Assembly: GCA_002293295.1 (NCBI GenBank)
Contig: DBCY01000145.1
Span: forward strand, 5,646-13,060
Origin: Ruminococcus sp. UBA946
GTDB taxonomy: Bacteria; Bacillota; Clostridia; Oscillospirales; Ruminococcaceae
Reading direction: 5' to 3'
DNA: 7,415 nt
This document shows positions 5,808-7,415 of the stretch, in pieces (the stretch's first letter is position 1; each line of letters opens with the position of its first letter). The translations under genes were made by a program, and so were the position numbers. Below the pieces are notes generated by a model. That model saw only the letters and a list, made by a program, of their open reading frames with translations, searched no databases and was not told the origin of the DNA.

Positions 5808-5881
5808 TCTTTGACCATCCTTTCCGGATATTTTATCGTTAAAAAGATAAAATTCCTAAAGCGGGAAAATAATTCCCTCAC
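5804..5881 (-). other. Possible 25-codon leader ORF overlapping the secD start
   Basis: A reading frame from GTG (5879-5881) to TGA (5804-5806) fits entirely in the secD leader. Its stop overlaps the secD GTG (GTGA arrangement). The predicted 25-residue peptide is basic and hydrophobic in the middle. There is no recognisable Shine-Dalgarno before the GTG, so translation is doubtful. If real it could couple or sense secretion, as leader peptides do for some Sec genes in other bacteria; that is speculation. Confidence 0.15.
5830..5853 (-). promoter_or_regulatory. Hairpin in the secD leader close to the ribosome binding site
   Basis: An 8-bp perfect stem (ATTTTATC at 5830-5837 with GATAAAAT at 5846-5853) closes an 8-base loop and ends about 10 bases before the secD Shine-Dalgarno region. 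On the minus strand, as transcribed, the loop contains five T. It is AT-rich and weak. It may keep the ribosome site open or closed, but no alternate structure is obvious. Confidence 0.35.
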
Positions 5882-5908
5882 ACTTTATATATTATTGCCC
5901 GTGAGTTC

Positions 5909-5933
5909 TGAAACGATACAAATTATCGTTTCA
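5909..5933. promoter_or_regulatory. Perfect 10-bp palindrome at the secD transcription start
   Basis: TGAAACGATA (5909-5918) and TATCGTTTCA (5924-5933) form a perfect inverted repeat around 5 bases. It directly abuts the -10 element and spans the expected start near 5926. A symmetrical site at this place is typical of a repressor operator. The regulator is not known and none is encoded next to it. Confidence 0.55.
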
Positions 5934-5961
5934 TTATAACATTTTAGCATATATATGTCAA
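5933..5961 (-). promoter_or_regulatory. Consensus sigma-A promoter of secDF
   Basis: On the minus strand there is perfect TTGACA (5956-5961), a 17-base spacer and perfect TATAAT (5933-5938), with TGT giving an extended -10. Transcription should start near 5926, leaving a leader of about 119 nt before the secD GTG. This is as strong as a housekeeping promoter gets, so control, if any, is likely by repression at the adjoining palindrome. Confidence 0.88.
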
Positions 5962-5994
5962 TAGATTTTCCTAACAATTTACTGTCATTTCATA

Positions 5995-6019
5995 AAAGTA
6001 AATTCCCAAAGTAAATTCC
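5995..6019. repeat. Direct repeat of 12 bp, 13-base period
   Basis: AAAGTAAATTCC occurs at 5995-6006 and again at 6008-6019, separated by one base. It lies upstream of the secD promoter (beyond the -35). It may be a regulator site or a slippage product. Confidence 0.6.
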
Positions 6020-6024
6020 ACAGT

Positions 6025-6064
6025 GGACGGGGGGGTGGAAATTAGCGCGGGAGGGCGGATGGGG
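6025..6064 (+). other. G-rich tract with possible quadruplex
   Basis: The plus strand has a run of seven G (6029-6035), then GGG (6049-6051), GGG (6053-6055) and GGGG (6061-6064) within 40 bases, in otherwise AT-rich surroundings. Four G-runs could form a quadruplex, though the first spacer is long (13 bases). On the minus strand this is a C-rich RNA segment after the TolC-like gene. A flanking TTCCAC (6016-6021) can pair with GTGGAA (6035-6040). Confidence 0.4.
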
Positions 6065-6100
6065 TAGAATTAAGACAGGGAAAAATTATCCATAAATTTC

Positions 6101-6121
6101 TGACCACTGACCACTGTTCAC
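6101..6121. repeat. Heptanucleotide tandem repeat (TGACCAC)x2 plus a variant
   Basis: TGACCAC occurs at 6101-6107 and 6108-6114, followed by the variant TGTTCAC (6115-6121). It begins 12 bases beyond the stop codon of the TolC-like gene on the minus strand. The unit differs by one base from the TGACCAG unit at 7388-7408. Confidence 0.75.
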
Positions 6122-6133
6122 TGTATTGACACT

Positions 6134-7306
6134 CTACTCCAAATAAATACAATTATCCAGCAAATACTTATACCCGTCAAGCTGTATTAAAAGCTGAAAC
6201 CTGTCCAGTTCAAGCTTTTCAGTATTGACATCAGCAGTCATGGCATCGACGGGGGTAATGCGTCCCTCTTCAAGTAAAACGCCGGAAATCTGAGCCTGCG
6301 ATTCGGCGGCTTTGATTTCCTGTTCTTTTGCTTTAATCTGCGATAACAAAGAATTATGAGTTCCGCAGAGGCTATATGCATAAAGCTCCAGCTACTGTCC
6401 GTATTGTTTGGCGGACAGCTTTTTTATTTCAATCTCATTCTCATACAGCTTGGTTTCCGCTTCGATTTTTTCTGACACGCGGGTGAAAAAATCGAAAACC
6501 TCCCCCTCCAGCCCCGGATTAGTAAGGAACGGACTTATTTCTTCTTTTAACCCGGCTAATTCATTTGTATATTCCCCATAGATTTTTATTTTTTCTTCTG
6601 AATATTCTGCAAGAAAATCCTTTTTCTTGAATTCTAAAAGGACTTTTTTATAATCAACAGGCTTAGCTTCTGTATAGTCATATTCAAAGCTTATTATTCC
6701 CGATGTTATATTCTGTTTTAAACCGAAAATAAGCGTATCCGTTTCAGTTTGAAGAACATCCCGTTCCGACCTGACTGAAGCGAGCGCCGCAGAAAGCATG
6801 TCAACATCAGTTTGTGTAGAGTATCCGGTATCAAACCGCGCTTTTTCAACCTCAAGCTCCTTTTCTTTCAAAGCCACGCAGTTATTAAGATATGCCAGCT
6901 GCCTTTCATTCAGTTTTACATTATTCAGCTTCTGAGTTGTCTGATATTTAAAGGAATTCTCTTCCTGTTTTTTCATGTCAGGGGAGTATTTTTCATAAAG
7001 CTTGTTAATCTTGTCCTGCATTTCATACTGAGCCTTCACAATTTTAAGATTATAAATCTCAACGGTTTCGGTCTGGGCAATCTGTCTGTCAATATCCTCA
7101 ATGCTGTTTTCGGAATCATACCCGCTTAAAATATTTTTCTCAATGCTTTTGTCTATGATTTGATACTCCGGGCTTTTTGACATCAATTCTCTAATAAAAT
7201 TATCCCTGTTCCTCTTTGCCGTTATTGAATGGACGGAAAGCATTCCGGCTGAAAGGACGATTGCGGGTATTAAAATAATTGCCGTGATTTTTCTTTTATT
7301 ATACAT
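6134..7306 (-). pseudogene. TolC/outer-membrane-efflux-like protein, interrupted by an in-frame amber codon
   Basis: One frame from ATG 7304-7306 to TAG 6134-6136 covers 390 codons, with TAG as codon 305 (6392-6394). The N-terminus has a signal or anchor segment (TAIILIPAIVLSAGML, 8-23), followed by long charged helices. Two related blocks mark the TolC-type internal duplication: ARFDTGYSTQTDVDMLSAAL (156-175) and, beyond the amber codon, LLEEGRITPVDAM (344-356), each followed by a heptad-rich helix. TolC-family proteins form trimeric efflux ducts in Gram-negatives; related proteins in Clostridia, which lack that membrane, have no settled role. The sequence after the stop (LELYAYSLCGTHN...) stays in the same frame and reads as normal protein, so a single CAG-to-TAG or similar change is likely. 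The downstream part has only a TTG (6347-6349) and no ribosome site. The upstream ribosome site is weak (GAGAG). Alternatives are a sequencing error or read-through. Confidence 0.7.
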
Positions 7307-7351
7307 GGTGTTATACTCTCATTTCGATTTTATGATACCAGAATTTTTTAG

Positions 7352-7415
7352 ATACCAGATTCCAGAGTCTTAGATTCCAGATACCAGTGACCAGATACCA
7401 GTGACCAGATACCAG
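7352..7415. repeat. Heptanucleotide tandem repeat array, running off the right edge
   Basis: Units of seven bases follow one another: ATACCAG and ATTCCAG (7352-7365), an 8-base interruption, then ATTCCAG, ATACCAG, TGACCAG, ATACCAG, TGACCAG, ATACCAG (7374-7415), giving a 14-base higher-order period at the end. GATACCAG also occurs alone at 7334-7341. The array lies just upstream of the TolC-like gene on the minus strand, and so probably past the end of the next gene. Its full length is cut by the window. Confidence 0.85.

Larger units (their letters stand above)
5808..6133. other. Gene-free 326-base spacer upstream of secD
   Basis: No protein gene of useful length is supported here. Reading along the minus strand from the TolC-like stop, it holds a heptamer repeat (6101-6121), a tract that is C-rich on the minus strand (6025-6064), a 12-bp direct repeat (5995-6019), the secD promoter (5933-5961) with a palindrome at its start site, and a leader of about 119 nt with two small hairpins. 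No intrinsic terminator is evident after the TolC-like gene. Confidence 0.7.

Noticed and set aside
6347..6349. Separate small gene from TTG to 6134
   Set aside because: It is in the same frame as the TolC-like gene, continuous across the amber codon, and has no ribosome binding site, so it is the tail of the broken gene.
6392..6394. Pyrrolysine or general amber reassignment
   Set aside because: TAG is the terminal stop of most genes in the window and no Pyl machinery is seen.

Overview
The window looks like chromosomal DNA from a low- to mid-GC Gram-positive bacterium of the class Clostridia, perhaps of the Ruminococcus/Oscillospiraceae type. The grounds are separate secD and secF genes with a short SecD, an alpha2-type glycyl-tRNA synthetase, a small protein resembling DUF6809, strong GGAGG ribosome binding sites, and consensus sigma-A promoters. 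This placement is inference; no 16S or similar marker is present.

Every protein gene I accept is on the minus strand, so the biological reading order runs from right to left. From right to left: (i) a run of 7-base tandem repeats at the right edge (7352-7415); (ii) a TolC/outer-membrane-efflux-like gene cut by an in-frame amber codon (6134-7306); (iii) a 326-base gap holding a second heptamer repeat, a G-rich tract, a direct repeat and a perfect-consensus promoter with a palindrome at its start site; (iv) the translationally coupled pair secD-secF, the SecDF auxiliary part of the Sec export machinery; (v) a xylose-isomerase-like TIM-barrel protein; (vi) a third heptamer repeat and then glyS (glycyl-tRNA synthetase) with a probable terminator; (vii) a small ribbon-helix-helix regulator with its own consensus promoter and an overlapping palindromic operator; (viii) a DUF6809-like small protein; (ix) a 162-base near-perfect palindrome of MITE type lying between that gene and its terminator.

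The only transcription unit I propose on the plus strand is a roughly 78-nt small RNA (about 572-650), with a TTGACT-17-TACAAT promoter and a strong hairpin plus a T7 run. It lies between the ribbon-helix-helix gene and the DUF6809-like gene and is antisense to their junction. The layout (RHH regulator, counter-transcribed RNA, downstream gene) resembles the copG-RNAII-repB copy-control arrangement of rolling-circle plasmids, but without a replication gene. This is the best candidate here for an undescribed small regulatory system.

Other points of interest are an Asp-to-Asn change at the SecF residue (N211) aligned with the conserved proton-path aspartate, the amber codon in the TolC-like gene in a region where TAG is the normal stop for most genes, and heptanucleotide repeats just beyond gene ends. 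The housekeeping genes are otherwise ordinary.
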